The notes beneath the pieces were generated by a model, which was not told where the DNA came from, searched no databases, and saw only the letters and a program-made list of their open reading frames with translations. Shown piece after piece: positions 1-8,630 of a DNA stretch of 64,000 nt. Both the position numbers and the translations under genes were made by a program. Source of the stretch: Enteractinococcus helveticum (GTDB taxonomy: Bacteria; Actinomycetota; Actinomycetes; Actinomycetales; Micrococcaceae); contig NZ_LXEY01000010.1 in assembly GCF_001657475.1 (NCBI RefSeq), forward strand, positions 57,257 to 121,256, given 5' to 3'. The first letter of the stretch is position 1. The number at the start of each line of letters is the position of its first letter.

Positions 1-159
1 AAATCCGGCATGCTTGAGGACATCAGACACTCGTTCCGATGAGCGATATTCTGCCCACCCGAGCTCCGGATCGGCATGAAGTTCTCTCGATAACTCCACC
101 AGTGCATGTCGTTGGGCCATTACTGCCTGCTGAGCACGACGCTTCAAGGTATTAGTCAC
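1..159 (-). CDS. M20-family amidohydrolase/peptidase, N-terminal part
   Basis: Only the first 53 codons are in the window; the gene runs off the left edge. The start is a GTG preceded by a GGGAG motif, three bases after the stop of the DUF1028 gene, so it is the last visible gene of the operon. The translated N-terminus contains the pattern RELHADPELGWAEYRSS, which is the usual opening of M20 amidohydrolases (aminoacylase, indole-acetyl-amino acid hydrolase and allantoate hydrolase relatives), zinc enzymes that cleave amide bonds. The metal-binding residues lie outside the window, so the substrate cannot be judged. Position suggests it hydrolyses an amide intermediate of the pathway encoded upstream. 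Confidence 0.7.
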   Translation of the reverse strand, partial: MTNTLKRRAQQAVMAQRHALVELSRELHADPELGWAEYRSSERVSDVLKHAGF

Positions 160-162
160 AGA

Positions 163-834
163 TCATTCATCTCCCGGGACCCCGTAAGATGGTGCCGCTT
201 CAGGGTTGATACCTCGAGTAATGTAATCATCTCGTTGAGGTAGCCAGACAGTGAGAATCCTCCCTAGTTCATCAATTGGGCAGGGGGCTTCATCAACACG
301 AAGATCGGTGACTCGCCAGCCGACATTATGGACCACAGCCAGCCCTGCGGATCGGACTTCACCTTCCTCGCCACCTGCTTGTTCTCCGGCTGATAGCCCC
401 GCGAGAAGCTTTTCTTCTAGCTCGCCTTCTGTAGCATTGAATGCCTCAACCATCTTGTCAGGCACGACTTCTGAGGACAGCAAGTTCCCTGCAGCAACTA
501 CTTGATCTCCCACCACAACTTTATGAGCACCAAGGGTCCCTTTACCACTGTGGTGTGCTGTTGCTCCCTCAGAGTCCACTACGCTCAGCTGGCGAAAGTC
601 TTTTGTTGGATAATCTGCCAGAACTGTTTCAAGCGCTTGACTCGCGTTCGCTCCCTGTTCAAGAAGGTCCAGTATGGCTGAGCCTAAACGTGGATCGGTG
701 ACATTTTGTGAAGCCACTGCGCCAACTTCAGAACGCAGGTGTATGCATCGTGCGCCCACGGATGGTGACGACGATGTCACTGCCATTCCGAGTGCACCTG
801 TAACTGGATCGCGACCTACAATCGAAAAAGTCAT
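163..834 (-). CDS. DUF1028 family protein (Ntn-hydrolase-like)
   Basis: The protein of 223 residues begins MTFSIVGRDPVTGALGMAV, the typical DUF1028 opening, and keeps the family's G-A-V-A-S-Q-N-V and G-N-L-L motifs. DUF1028 proteins are thought to have an Ntn-hydrolase fold and often sit in catabolic operons with RidA and M20 genes, but no reaction is firmly assigned. A longer reading frame extends 28 codons upstream into the RidA gene. The start at 834 was chosen because the family motif begins there, with GAAGGA about 11 bases upstream. It lies seven bases after the RidA stop and three bases before the M20 start, so it is co-transcribed. Confidence 0.85.
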   Translation of the reverse strand: MTFSIVGRDPVTGALGMAVTSSSPSVGARCIHLRSEVGAVASQNVTDPRLGSAILDLLEQGANASQALETVLADYPTKDFRQLSVVDSEGATAHHSGKGTLGAHKVVVGDQVVAAGNLLSSEVVPDKMVEAFNATEGELEEKLLAGLSAGEQAGGEEGEVRSAGLAVVHNVGWRVTDLRVDEAPCPIDELGRILTVWLPQRDDYITRGINPEAAPSYGVPGDE

Positions 835-841
835 GGATAGC

Positions 842-1258
842 TCATTCCTTCTCTGAAATAACTGCGGTCGCATCAATCTCAACGACCCACTCTGGACGAG
901 CAAAACCTGAAACCACAATGCCTGTCGAACAAGGATGTACGCCTTTTAGCCAGCTTCCCATCACGCGATAGACAGGTTCTCGATAGCGAATGTCAGTCAT
1001 ATACACCACCGTTTTCACGATGTCTTCCAAACTGCTACCAGCCTCTTCCAGCAATTCCTTAATGTTTGCCATCGCTTGATTGGTCTGAGCAACTACATCA
1101 CCAACACCTACCACTTCGTTGGTTTCCAGGTTCTGCCCGATCTGACCACGCATATAGACCACCCCATTGGCGACGACTGCTTGGGCCAGATCGTTATCCA
1201 AGTTCTGCTCTGGATAAGTATCTTTCGTATTGAACGGCCTGATCCGCGTATGTTTCAT
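842..1258 (-). CDS. RidA/YjgF family enamine/imine deaminase
   Basis: The protein of 138 residues is in the RidA (Rid/YER057c/UK114) range. RidA proteins hydrolyse reactive enamine or imine intermediates to ketones and ammonia, and pathway-specific versions work in degradation of nitrogen-containing rings or amino aromatics. Seen here are the central V-Y-M-R-G-Q segment and the C-terminal ARPEWVVEIDATAVI segment; the usual catalytic arginine region is present as V-S-G-F-A-R. The start at 1258 has AAAGGA upstream, and the 60 codons before it lie over the monooxygenase gene and were discarded. It is the fourth gene of the leftward operon, 28 bases after the monooxygenase stop. Confidence 0.85.
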   Translation of the reverse strand: MKHTRIRPFNTKDTYPEQNLDNDLAQAVVANGVVYMRGQIGQNLETNEVVGVGDVVAQTNQAMANIKELLEEAGSSLEDIVKTVVYMTDIRYREPVYRVMGSWLKGVHPCSTGIVVSGFARPEWVVEIDATAVISEKE

Positions 1259-1286
1259 TGTGTAACTAGTCCTTTCTCGTAACGGT

Positions 1287-2879
1287 TTACGGTTGGCTAA
1301 CTTGCTGGGCGAGCTCCGAAGCTTGGTGCAGTGGATCGTCAAAACTTGCACGACGCTCAGCTTCTTTCGCGATCCCAGGACGCATCGCAAAGTCACCGGC
1401 TTCCTCGATGAAATCGGCTTTTTTCGCATAGTCGACATCTAGGTTTGTGCCCAAATTCGCCGCTTGATGAACGAGATCCGCGACCGCACCGAAGTCATAG
1501 TTGTTGTACATGGCCAGCTGGTGCGAGAATGGCGGCGACTGAGCAAAAAGCTGGAAAGTCAGCCGATGGCCGGCATAGTGAGAATTCAATAAGTCACGCG
1601 CAAACGTCAGCATTTTGCGTCGCTCGTGGCCGTCATCATCTCCGACTGTAAAATATTTATTTAGCGTATCTGCAATTTCCGGGTTCTCGAAGCTCGAAGC
1701 GCTGGGGACTAAGCTGATCTGACATCCACTTAGATCTCTGACCAAGTGCATCATTTCTGGCAACTGCTCAGCTGCTTGCATGCGAGCGCCATACATAATC
1801 TGTGGGTTAGGCATGAGCATGCCTTCGGGACTACGACTTGAAGTTTCGATAGCTGCGATTAAGTGTGCATTGATCATTTCTCTGTATGCAGCAAGTCGAG
1901 CGATTTTTTCGCGCACTCCTTGGTGCATCTTCACGCCAGTTTGCTGAATACTGAGATATGCCGCGCCAAGTAGGTACTCGGAATAACGCAAGTGGCGCTG
2001 TAGGAATGGAAAGATGCTGTAGCGATGGAGAGTTGAACGTATGAATGCGGCAGCCTCAGTGTGCCGGTAAAATAGCACGTCTTCCCACGGAATCTCTACG
2101 TCGTCGAAGATCAACATTGTGTCGATCTCATCGAAACGGTTTGTGAGTGGATAGTCCTCAGCAGGATGCGTACCTGCGAAACCACTCCGGCATATATGCT
2201 TCATCCCGGGGGCACCCATTGGTGCAATGAACCCAACCGCATATTCCGACTCAGGTGCGTTCCCCCAATCCGCGATTGTAGGTTTCACAAACGCTTGGTT
2301 CGCATAAGCCGCTGCCGTTTCGAATTTCGCGCCGCGAACAATGATGCCGTTGTCAGTTTCACGTACTACCCGCAATAGGACGTCCGGGTCTTGGTCTTGC
2401 GGCCAACGCGATCTGTCACCTTTTGCATCCGTATTGGCTGAAACATGGAACGGATCTTCTAAGGTAGCCCGACGTACGTGTCTAGTTATATTTTCAGAGA
2501 ACTGCGGATCAATTTTATTGAGAACTTCTTGACCGTCAAGCAACGACCACATTTCCCCCACAGTTTCGTCACCTACTCGAGTAACGACACCACCCACGTC
2601 ACTGAGTACTGTTTCAACAGCGACTTTCTTGTCATACCAGTCTGATTTTTCCATAGGTGGCTTGGCCCCTACGGAGCATTGTTGACCAGTTTCAGCATCG
2701 GTATAGGTCATGATGTTTCTAGTATCCGGATCATGACCCATGTCATAGATTCGCGCCCGGATATCAACTATCGGTTTGAAAGCAGGGTGGGTAGCCACAT
2801 CCTCGACACGTTCGCCATCAATCCAAACTTGTCTACCATCTCGGATGGAGTCGATGTATTCTTGACCTGTACGTAACAT
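1287..2879 (-). CDS. HpaB-type flavin-dependent monooxygenase, large subunit
   Basis: The 530-residue protein matches the length and pattern of the HpaB family (4-hydroxyphenylacetate 3-monooxygenase, chlorophenol and pyrrole-2-carboxylate monooxygenases, 4-hydroxybutyryl-CoA dehydratase). It opens MLRTGQEYIDSIRDGR, has the flavin-binding acyl-CoA-dehydrogenase-like core, and carries FDDVEIPWEDVLFYR and the HRLTFQLFAQSPP segment. Such enzymes hydroxylate an aromatic ring with FADH2 delivered by a separate reductase; no reductase gene is seen in the window. GGAGC lies upstream of the ATG. With RidA, DUF1028 and M20 genes downstream and a symporter upstream, the likely role is the first attack on an imported nitrogen-containing aromatic or heterocyclic acid. 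The substrate is inference only. Confidence 0.85.
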   Translation of the reverse strand: MLRTGQEYIDSIRDGRQVWIDGERVEDVATHPAFKPIVDIRARIYDMGHDPDTRNIMTYTDAETGQQCSVGAKPPMEKSDWYDKKVAVETVLSDVGGVVTRVGDETVGEMWSLLDGQEVLNKIDPQFSENITRHVRRATLEDPFHVSANTDAKGDRSRWPQDQDPDVLLRVVRETDNGIIVRGAKFETAAAYANQAFVKPTIADWGNAPESEYAVGFIAPMGAPGMKHICRSGFAGTHPAEDYPLTNRFDEIDTMLIFDDVEIPWEDVLFYRHTEAAAFIRSTLHRYSIFPFLQRHLRYSEYLLGAAYLSIQQTGVKMHQGVREKIARLAAYREMINAHLIAAIETSSRSPEGMLMPNPQIMYGARMQAAEQLPEMMHLVRDLSGCQISLVPSASSFENPEIADTLNKYFTVGDDDGHERRKMLTFARDLLNSHYAGHRLTFQLFAQSPPFSHQLAMYNNYDFGAVADLVHQAANLGTNLDVDYAKKADFIEEAGDFAMRPGIAKEAERRASFDDPLHQASELAQQVSQP

Positions 2880-2954
2880 TTTTTTGCTCCGTTCTGTTGC
2901 GTGCCCGGATAGGACACCGCTAATCGTTGAAGTGTGCGTGAACTAATTCGGGCC

Positions 2955-4535
2955 TTAGGGCGCCGGAGAAGATACTTCTGTCTGACTCTGTTTCTCGTGC
3001 TCATTCACCCGGTGCACCGTCACCGGACGAGACAACTCCGGTTGTGCCGCTATTTCTGTTGATGCTTTGGGCCGCACGAAACGTTCCGTGTGTTCACGAG
3101 CCATGGGTTTTGTAAAGAGTGAAATCATTACCAGGCAGATCGTGTTGACTGCGACGCCCCACAAACCTGGTTCTATATCGAATGGTGTTGGTTGAACGAA
3201 TGTGAAATAGATTGTGACACCGAGACCCGCCAACATGCCTGACATAACACCCGCAAAGGTTGCCCTTCGCCAGAAAAGTGTGGCGAACGTGATCGGCAGA
3301 AATTGAATCACAATGCCGTACGCGATTAAGAAGAGCTGGACAATCGTTTGGACGTTTAGGACCGCCAGAATGAAAGCGAGCGCTGAGATGATTACTACGC
3401 ACCATTTAGTGATGGACACAGCAACAGAATCTTTGAGCGCCTCTTTCTTGACGTGCGATATGAAATCTCGAACAACGATACTTGCCGCTGTGTGGGCCAG
3501 GTTTGCTCCCGTAGACATCGCCGCTGCCACAGCGCCTGCCAACATGAGTCCGATGACAATTGGTGGCAAGTCGAGCAGGTTCACGATTAGATGTGACATC
3601 ACCGCATCAGGCCGTTCAATGTCTCCTTCTTGCACCGTGGTAATGGCAGCAAACCCTGCGAGCAAAATCGGCACGACTAGCAACGCATACAGTGGATAAA
3701 GAACAACGGTTCTTTTAATGTGGCGATTACTCTCAGCAGAATATGATTTATTGAATACATGGGGCCACATGACGAAACCGAGAACGCTCAAGACAATTGC
3801 TGAAGAAAACGCAGCCCAAGTCCAGCCGTCACCGCCACCCGGCATGATCAAATATTCCGGTGAGACCTCGCGGATATCGCTGAACATATTATCGACGGTA
3901 CCGAAGAGTTGAAACACCGCCGCGATCCCAATAGCCCAGGCTACAACGAGCATTAGGATCCCTTGCAGAAGATTCGTCCAGCCAATCCCCTTAAGGCCGC
4001 TCACAAAGACATAAATAGTACAGATGGCGAAAGCAACGAGGGAGCCCAGCCAAAATGGCACCTGCCCGTCGGTAGCAAACGTAAATAAGAGACCAGCACC
4101 AGTAATCTGGATTGTCAGATATGGGATGAGGGCGACAACGCTCATAATCGACATTACAACCGGTACCGATTTACTTGAAAATCGGTCTGCAAATAGATCT
4201 GCTTGTGACAGGTAGCCATACCGTCGCCCTAATGTGGCCACTCTTGGCCCGATAACCCACCAGAGAATAAGAGCCAGTGACAAGTAGGCCAGGATATATA
4301 AGGCCGGTGCGCCAGTGGTAAACGCTTGACCGGGAGCACCGAGGAATGTGAAAGCAGAAAAAATCTCTGCACCGAGGATGAAAAACAAGACGACAATGCC
4401 TACGCTTCGACCGCCGGTTATATAACCTTCAAGGGTAGATTTTTGGCCCCGCCGAGCAGCAATACCAACAATCAACACAATTAGAAGATAAATACCCGTG
4501 ACCGATGAAATGATAATCCAGTCACTCAAAGTCAC
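2955..4535 (-). CDS. Sodium:solute symporter (SSS) family permease
   Basis: The 526-residue protein has about 13 hydrophobic segments and SSS-family signatures such as GYITGGRSVG near residue 38 and the segment AFTFLGAPGQAF. SSS members take up proline, pantothenate, carboxylates and similar compounds with Na+. A polar tail of about 50 residues follows the last helix. It overlaps by 14 bases with the small upstream membrane gene, a usual arrangement for permeases that need a short partner subunit, and lies 75 bases upstream of the monooxygenase. It probably imports the substrate of the operon. Confidence 0.88.
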   Translation of the reverse strand: MTLSDWIIISSVTGIYLLIVLIVGIAARRGQKSTLEGYITGGRSVGIVVLFFILGAEIFSAFTFLGAPGQAFTTGAPALYILAYLSLALILWWVIGPRVATLGRRYGYLSQADLFADRFSSKSVPVVMSIMSVVALIPYLTIQITGAGLLFTFATDGQVPFWLGSLVAFAICTIYVFVSGLKGIGWTNLLQGILMLVVAWAIGIAAVFQLFGTVDNMFSDIREVSPEYLIMPGGGDGWTWAAFSSAIVLSVLGFVMWPHVFNKSYSAESNRHIKRTVVLYPLYALLVVPILLAGFAAITTVQEGDIERPDAVMSHLIVNLLDLPPIVIGLMLAGAVAAAMSTGANLAHTAASIVVRDFISHVKKEALKDSVAVSITKWCVVIISALAFILAVLNVQTIVQLFLIAYGIVIQFLPITFATLFWRRATFAGVMSGMLAGLGVTIYFTFVQPTPFDIEPGLWGVAVNTICLVMISLFTKPMAREHTERFVRPKASTEIAAQPELSRPVTVHRVNEHEKQSQTEVSSPAP

Positions 4536-4749
4536 TCACTCCTCGATTTAAACGTTCATCCCAGAAATACATGACGACGCAGCCTAGAAAAATGAGAACG
4601 ACCCACAACATAAACCACGCAAAGAACAGTGGGAATCCGCCGATGGTAGGTTCTACAGAATTTGCAAATCCTGCTGCCGGCCAAATAAATGCCAACATGC
4701 AGATCGTGAAATAAGTGACCCAAACAACACCAAAAACACGACGTTCCAT
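4522..4749 (-). CDS. Small membrane subunit of SSS transporter (DUF3311/YhdT-like)
   Basis: A 75-residue protein with two hydrophobic segments (about residues 7-27 and 40-62) and a charged C-terminus. Small two-helix proteins of this kind precede SSS permeases such as PanF and are assumed to be accessory subunits. The start is well supported by AAAGGAGG just upstream. It is the first gene of the leftward operon; the 14-base overlap with the permease gene points to translational coupling. Confidence 0.75.
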   Translation of the reverse strand: MERRVFGVVWVTYFTICMLAFIWPAAGFANSVEPTIGGFPLFFAWFMLWVVLIFLGCVVMYFWDERLNRGVSDFE

Positions 4750-4924
4750 AGCGGGCCTCCTTTCAAGGAATCTCTTGCTGGTGGAAGCCGCATATTATGT
4801 TTACGGCCTCGCCTGCGTAGCTCCGAACACCCGGCACCTTATGTGCCGCACATCACATTGAGCTGGTCGAGTTCTACGTTATGAAAACCTGAGCCCTTTG
4901 TAAAAGCGATAAATTAGTGTTCAT

Positions 4925-4943
4925 CCATCGATTTTTCCGATGG
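4925..4943. promoter_or_regulatory. Inverted repeat, probable LysR operator
   Basis: The sequence CCATCGATTTTTCCGATGG is a perfect 6-bp inverted repeat with a 7-base spacer, lying between the divergent operon and the LysR gene. LysR regulators commonly bind interrupted dyads next to their own start. The upstream candidate ATG at 4940 falls inside the repeat, which favours 4964 as the regulator's start. Confidence 0.5.
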
Positions 4944-4963
4944 CTCGATGTATCCTCACTGCC

Positions 4964-5875
4964 ATGAACGATGTAACTTTTCGACAGCTGGAACATTTCC
5001 TCAGCGTGGCTCAAGCCGGCAATATAACCGCTGGTGCAGCACAATCTCATGTCTCACAGTCTGCAATGTCTACGTCACTAAACGGACTAGAGAAAGCGCT
5101 GGGAACAGCAGTTTTTCAGCGCTCACACCGAGGCGTGAACCTCACTCCAGCAGGGCACGCACTACTAAGAAAAGCACGGCAGCTTGTTGACGATGTTCGT
5201 GAGCTTCAGAGCACAGCGCACGAATTAGATAAAGAGCTACACGGCCCGCTGGTTGTGGGGTGCTACAGCACGCTGGCCCCGTCGCTAATGCCGCCGATCA
5301 TCACGTCTTTTCTGGCAACCTATCCTAAGATCGACCTGCGCTTTATTGAAGGCTCGGATGACGAGTTAGTTGAAGCCCTTCATCAAGGCCATTGCGAATT
5401 TGTATTAACATATGACTACCGCTTAGACCGGTTCTTCCCTCATCGAGCTCTTCATCGGGAGGATCTATCTGCCGCCGCGCCGTATGCGGTCGTACCTACA
5501 GGTCATCCTTTAGCAAGAAGTAAAACAATCGATTTAGCTGACCTTGCAACTGAGCCTCTCATATTATTGGATCTTGCTCCCGCCCCTGAATATTTTCTAC
5601 AAATTTTCGATAGTTTCGGCCTATCCCCGCAAATAAGATTTCGGACAAAGAGCCATCAACTGATTTTCGGTCTTGTTGCCCGAGGGATGGGGATCTCTAT
5701 CCTGACTCAGGTCCTGACCCCGAGCGGAACGGCGCCATTTCGCGATGTCGCCGTTAAACCGCTTTCGAACAATCTAGAGCCGTTACCAATTGTGGCGCTA
5801 TCAGCTGCCGGAGTTCGACGAACACAGAGAGCAGAAGCATTCATTACTCACGTCAAGGATCAGATGGGCTCATAG
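4964..5875 (+). CDS. LysR-family transcriptional regulator
   Basis: A 303-residue protein with an N-terminal winged helix (TFRQLEHFLSVAQAGNITAG, then the recognition helix region SQSAMSTSLNGLEKALG) and a C-terminal effector domain beginning near L-V-V-G-C-Y. It is divergent from the monooxygenase operon, the classic arrangement for an activator of a catabolic operon that responds to substrate. An in-frame ATG exists eight codons earlier (4940) but lies in an inverted repeat; neither start has a strong ribosome site. Its product resembles the LysR gene at 47.0 kb (both contain an LMPPI/LLPPL and L-L-D-M/L-A-P pattern), so they are related subfamily members. Confidence 0.9.
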   Translation: MNDVTFRQLEHFLSVAQAGNITAGAAQSHVSQSAMSTSLNGLEKALGTAVFQRSHRGVNLTPAGHALLRKARQLVDDVRELQSTAHELDKELHGPLVVGCYSTLAPSLMPPIITSFLATYPKIDLRFIEGSDDELVEALHQGHCEFVLTYDYRLDRFFPHRALHREDLSAAAPYAVVPTGHPLARSKTIDLADLATEPLILLDLAPAPEYFLQIFDSFGLSPQIRFRTKSHQLIFGLVARGMGISILTQVLTPSGTAPFRDVAVKPLSNNLEPLPIVALSAAGVRRTQRAEAFITHVKDQMGS

Positions 5876-5997
5876 GGACCGTAAATGAGAATACTGGTCG
5901 ATAAAAATGTTCTTTAAAGTCTACAGCGCGACCGTTGGATTCGGATGTTGACGGTCCGTGATGTGCATCGTGCTGACATCAGCAGAATGCAGTTGCG

Positions 5998-6951
5998 CTA
6001 CCGCTGTTCGGTCCCAGCGTGCCGGGCGCGTTCTCGAGTGGCCCAACCGGTGATGGCGTCATGAATTTCGTCGTCGAAGTCCAATTGGTCGAAGTCATTT
6101 TCCACCAGTACCACCGAAACCGGACCCCATGGACAATCCATCGCCGTCCAGATGATTCCCGGTTGGTTAAACGCCGGACGACGCTGACATAAGCCAGATG
6201 GAATCAGCGTCGCGTTGCCGGGTTCGCGGCAGAGGTACGCCATAATACCGACGTGATCGACGACCCGGGTGGCCTGTGGCATGAGGTCTTCAAGGAGCGG
6301 TCCGGTGACCCCGGAGTGATCGGTAAAGATGGGGTCATCCATGAGGATGAACGTTCTGGTGGCGAAGTATTCTTTCAGGTCCGCAACCGTGGGGTTGGGA
6401 ACTGTCTGATCCGCCGTCGGATACACGAGGGCTAACGGTTCAGACCACAGCGGGGTTTCGCGGTTCGACCACGCTTTTGGGATGCCATCCGTATAGGTTA
6501 TGCCGCGGGTGCAGATACCGTGAGCCACCATAGAGTGCAGCTGTGCCGAGCTGGTCGTGCGCACGTGCGTATCGGGGACTTCTTCTAATGCCGACATCAA
6601 CGCGTAGATCCCCTCGCCCACTAACCATTCGTCGACGGCGATCGTTTCTTGTGTGGCATGTGCATCCATGATGCTGCTGATCCCGCTGTGGGCGATGGCC
6701 TCCTGGGGCATCTGCTTGGCGGTTTGCAGACGAAAGAAGTAATCGGCGATCGTCGGCAGAATGTGCCTGCCTTCAGGGGTCAGGTCTACGCCCTGCCAGC
6801 TGCGTAAAAACACCGGGAAGCCAAGTTTTTGTTCAATGCGTTTGATCCGCAAACTCACTGTGGGCTGGGTGGCATAGAGCTCCTGGGCGGCGCGAGAAAT
6901 ACTGCGATTTCGGGCCACGCTCAGAAAGGTCCGCATCGATTCAAGATCCAC
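5998..6951 (-). CDS. LysR-family transcriptional regulator
   Basis: A 317-residue protein with the LysR helix-turn-helix (MRTFLSVARNRSISRAAQEL, followed by TQPTVSLRIKRIEQKLG) and a more divergent effector domain. It lies 119 bases downstream of the hydrolase gene on the same strand, and a perfect dyad lies about 30 bases before its start, suggesting autoregulation. Its target is not obvious; the cysteine hydrolase next to it and the aspartate dehydrogenase-like gene beyond are candidates. Confidence 0.88.
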   Translation of the reverse strand: MDLESMRTFLSVARNRSISRAAQELYATQPTVSLRIKRIEQKLGFPVFLRSWQGVDLTPEGRHILPTIADYFFRLQTAKQMPQEAIAHSGISSIMDAHATQETIAVDEWLVGEGIYALMSALEEVPDTHVRTTSSAQLHSMVAHGICTRGITYTDGIPKAWSNRETPLWSEPLALVYPTADQTVPNPTVADLKEYFATRTFILMDDPIFTDHSGVTGPLLEDLMPQATRVVDHVGIMAYLCREPGNATLIPSGLCQRRPAFNQPGIIWTAMDCPWGPVSVVLVENDFDQLDFDDEIHDAITGWATRERARHAGTEQR

Positions 6952-6981
6952 TGGCCTATGCTCCTGGAATTCCGCAGATCA

Positions 6982-6998
6982 AGCGTTACTGTAACGCT
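6982..6998. promoter_or_regulatory. Perfect inverted repeat upstream of LysR gene
   Basis: AGCGTTACTGTAACGCT is an 8-bp perfect inverted repeat with a single central base, 31 bases before the LysR start at 6951 and in the gap to the hydrolase gene. Such a compact dyad is a likely binding site for a dimeric regulator; identity of the binder is inference. Confidence 0.5.
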
Positions 6999-7070
6999 CT
7001 ACCACTATGATGCTGCGTGTGGACACAATATGGAAGTAGGAGGGCTTCTCGGGCGACCCAACGGGCGTGC

Positions 7071-7679
7071 CTAGACCAGCGTCCCCGCGAAAGCTTGCAG
7101 AATTTGTTCATTCGTTAATACTCGTCCAAAATATGTGTCGATGGCGTTCAGGGTTGCGTTGTGAGCGGCCTGGCTTGCGCCGCCGGTGGCGTCTTGGGCG
7201 AAGACGACTTTGAAGTCGCGCATAAATGCGCTGCGTGCGGTGGAGTCACAGCATACTTCCGTCAGGGTACCGGCAATAATCACGGTGTCGATCATGCGAT
7301 AACCGCGCAAGGTGTGCAGCAGCACCTCGAGGTTCGTGTTGTAGAACGCATCGTAACGGTGCTTTTGCACGTAGTAATCGCACGGGCCGGGATCCAACTG
7401 GGCAACGATCTCAATGCCATCGGTCCCTGCGCGCATGCCTTTGCTCAGCAGGCGCGGATCATTGCTGCTTTCTAGGGGCGAGACATTGAACTGATCGTAT
7501 AAGACATGCTGGGTGAAAATGATCGGGACCTTCGCAACACGTGCGCAATCGATGAGCTCACGCACCTGCGGCAACCGCTCGCGGGCCATAGGCACTTCCA
7601 TGGGACGGCCTGCTTCAACAAAATCCCGTTGCATATCGATGACGATAAGAGCGCTTGAATCCACGTCAAACTGCCACAT
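7071..7679 (-). CDS. Isochorismatase-family cysteine hydrolase
   Basis: A 202-residue protein with the complete catalytic triad of the family: Asp15 in LIVIDMQRDF, Lys106 in YVQKHRYDAF and the nucleophile Cys143 in GTLTEVCCDSTARSAF. Members hydrolyse amides or vinyl ethers (nicotinamidase, biuret hydrolase, N-carbamoylsarcosine amidase, isochorismatase). The substrate is not readable from sequence. It starts 118 bases from the divergent aspartate dehydrogenase-like gene, and the pair suggests nitrogen compound metabolism, possibly under the adjacent LysR regulator. Confidence 0.88.
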   Translation of the reverse strand: MWQFDVDSSALIVIDMQRDFVEAGRPMEVPMARERLPQVRELIDCARVAKVPIIFTQHVLYDQFNVSPLESSNDPRLLSKGMRAGTDGIEIVAQLDPGPCDYYVQKHRYDAFYNTNLEVLLHTLRGYRMIDTVIIAGTLTEVCCDSTARSAFMRDFKVVFAQDATGGASQAAHNATLNAIDTYFGRVLTNEQILQAFAGTLV

Positions 7680-7797
7680 AGGGGGGTTCCTCCTTCGTCA
7701 ACGTATCGAGTCTAAGCGAGAAGGCCACCGCACAGGATATAAGGATTATTCATACCCACTTACCCACGCCAGCACCCGATTCACTACAGTTGAGACC

Positions 7798-8577
7798 ATG
7801 AAGATTTTGCTGTTGGGTTTCGGATCCATTGGTCGTCACATCGTGCGCCTGCTGGACTATGATTTCACCGCCATGGTCCGAGACCTTGCCGCCCACCGCG
7901 AGCGCGGGACCCTTGGCGTGCGACTCATAACCGAAGAGAGTTTCGACGACGCGCTCGCCCAGGCCGATCTGGTGGTCGAGGCGGCTGGAGTGGCCGCGGC
8001 CAAGAAATTTTTGCCACGCGTGCACAAACCCTTTGTGCTCACCTCGGTCGGCGCCCTGGCAGATCCGGCCATCGCCGATGCGCTCATGACTCCGCATTTG
8101 CACGTGACCAACGGGGCCATCGGCGGTTTTGATCTACTCGAAGCCGTTGCCGATCAGCTAGATCGGGTGTCCATTACGACGTCGAAAGACCCGGCCGGAC
8201 TCATTCAACCGTGGATGTCAGAAGCCGAGGCCACCCGCCTAGAAGAACTCACCGAACCAGAAGTTTTGTTTTCGGGCAACCCCATCGAGGCGATCGAAAA
8301 ATTTCCCGGCAATGTGAATGTCTCGGTAGCCCTGGCTTATGCCACCCGCGGCGCGAAACCCTTGAACGAATCCCTCCAACGCGTCCAGGTGCAACTGGTT
8401 GCCGACCCGTTACACCCCGAGTCAGCCCACGTGATCGAAGCCGCCGGAGACGCCGGGCGGTTCAAATTCGAATTCGTCTCCTCCCCCAGCCCCATCAACC
8501 CGGCCACCTCCGGCACCACCGCACTGTCCTTGGCCGCAACCATCCGACGCATCGCACCGCATATTCACCGCGACTAA
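7798..8577 (+). CDS. L-aspartate dehydrogenase family protein
   Basis: A 259-residue protein beginning MKILLLGFGSIGRHIVRLL, a Rossmann NAD(P)-binding motif (GFGSIG), followed by the family's S-K-D-P-A-G-L and G-N-P-x-E-A-x-x-x-F-P-x-N-x-N-V-S-V-A-L pattern (residues about 150-180). Aspartate dehydrogenases convert aspartate and NAD(P) to oxaloacetate and ammonia or iminoaspartate, feeding NAD synthesis or aspartate breakdown. An open frame extends further upstream (to 7513) but runs over the divergent hydrolase gene; the ATG at 7798 is where similarity begins. Confidence 0.82.
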   Translation: MKILLLGFGSIGRHIVRLLDYDFTAMVRDLAAHRERGTLGVRLITEESFDDALAQADLVVEAAGVAAAKKFLPRVHKPFVLTSVGALADPAIADALMTPHLHVTNGAIGGFDLLEAVADQLDRVSITTSKDPAGLIQPWMSEAEATRLEELTEPEVLFSGNPIEAIEKFPGNVNVSVALAYATRGAKPLNESLQRVQVQLVADPLHPESAHVIEAAGDAGRFKFEFVSSPSPINPATSGTTALSLAATIRRIAPHIHRD

Positions 8578-8630
8578 CCGCCCAACGACCCGAAACTCCG
8601 CCCAGTCTCCGCCACATTTAGAATGGGGGC

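Noticed and set aside
7513..7797. N-terminal extension of the aspartate dehydrogenase-like protein
   Set aside because: Lies antisense over the hydrolase gene and has no family similarity; ATG at 7798 fits.
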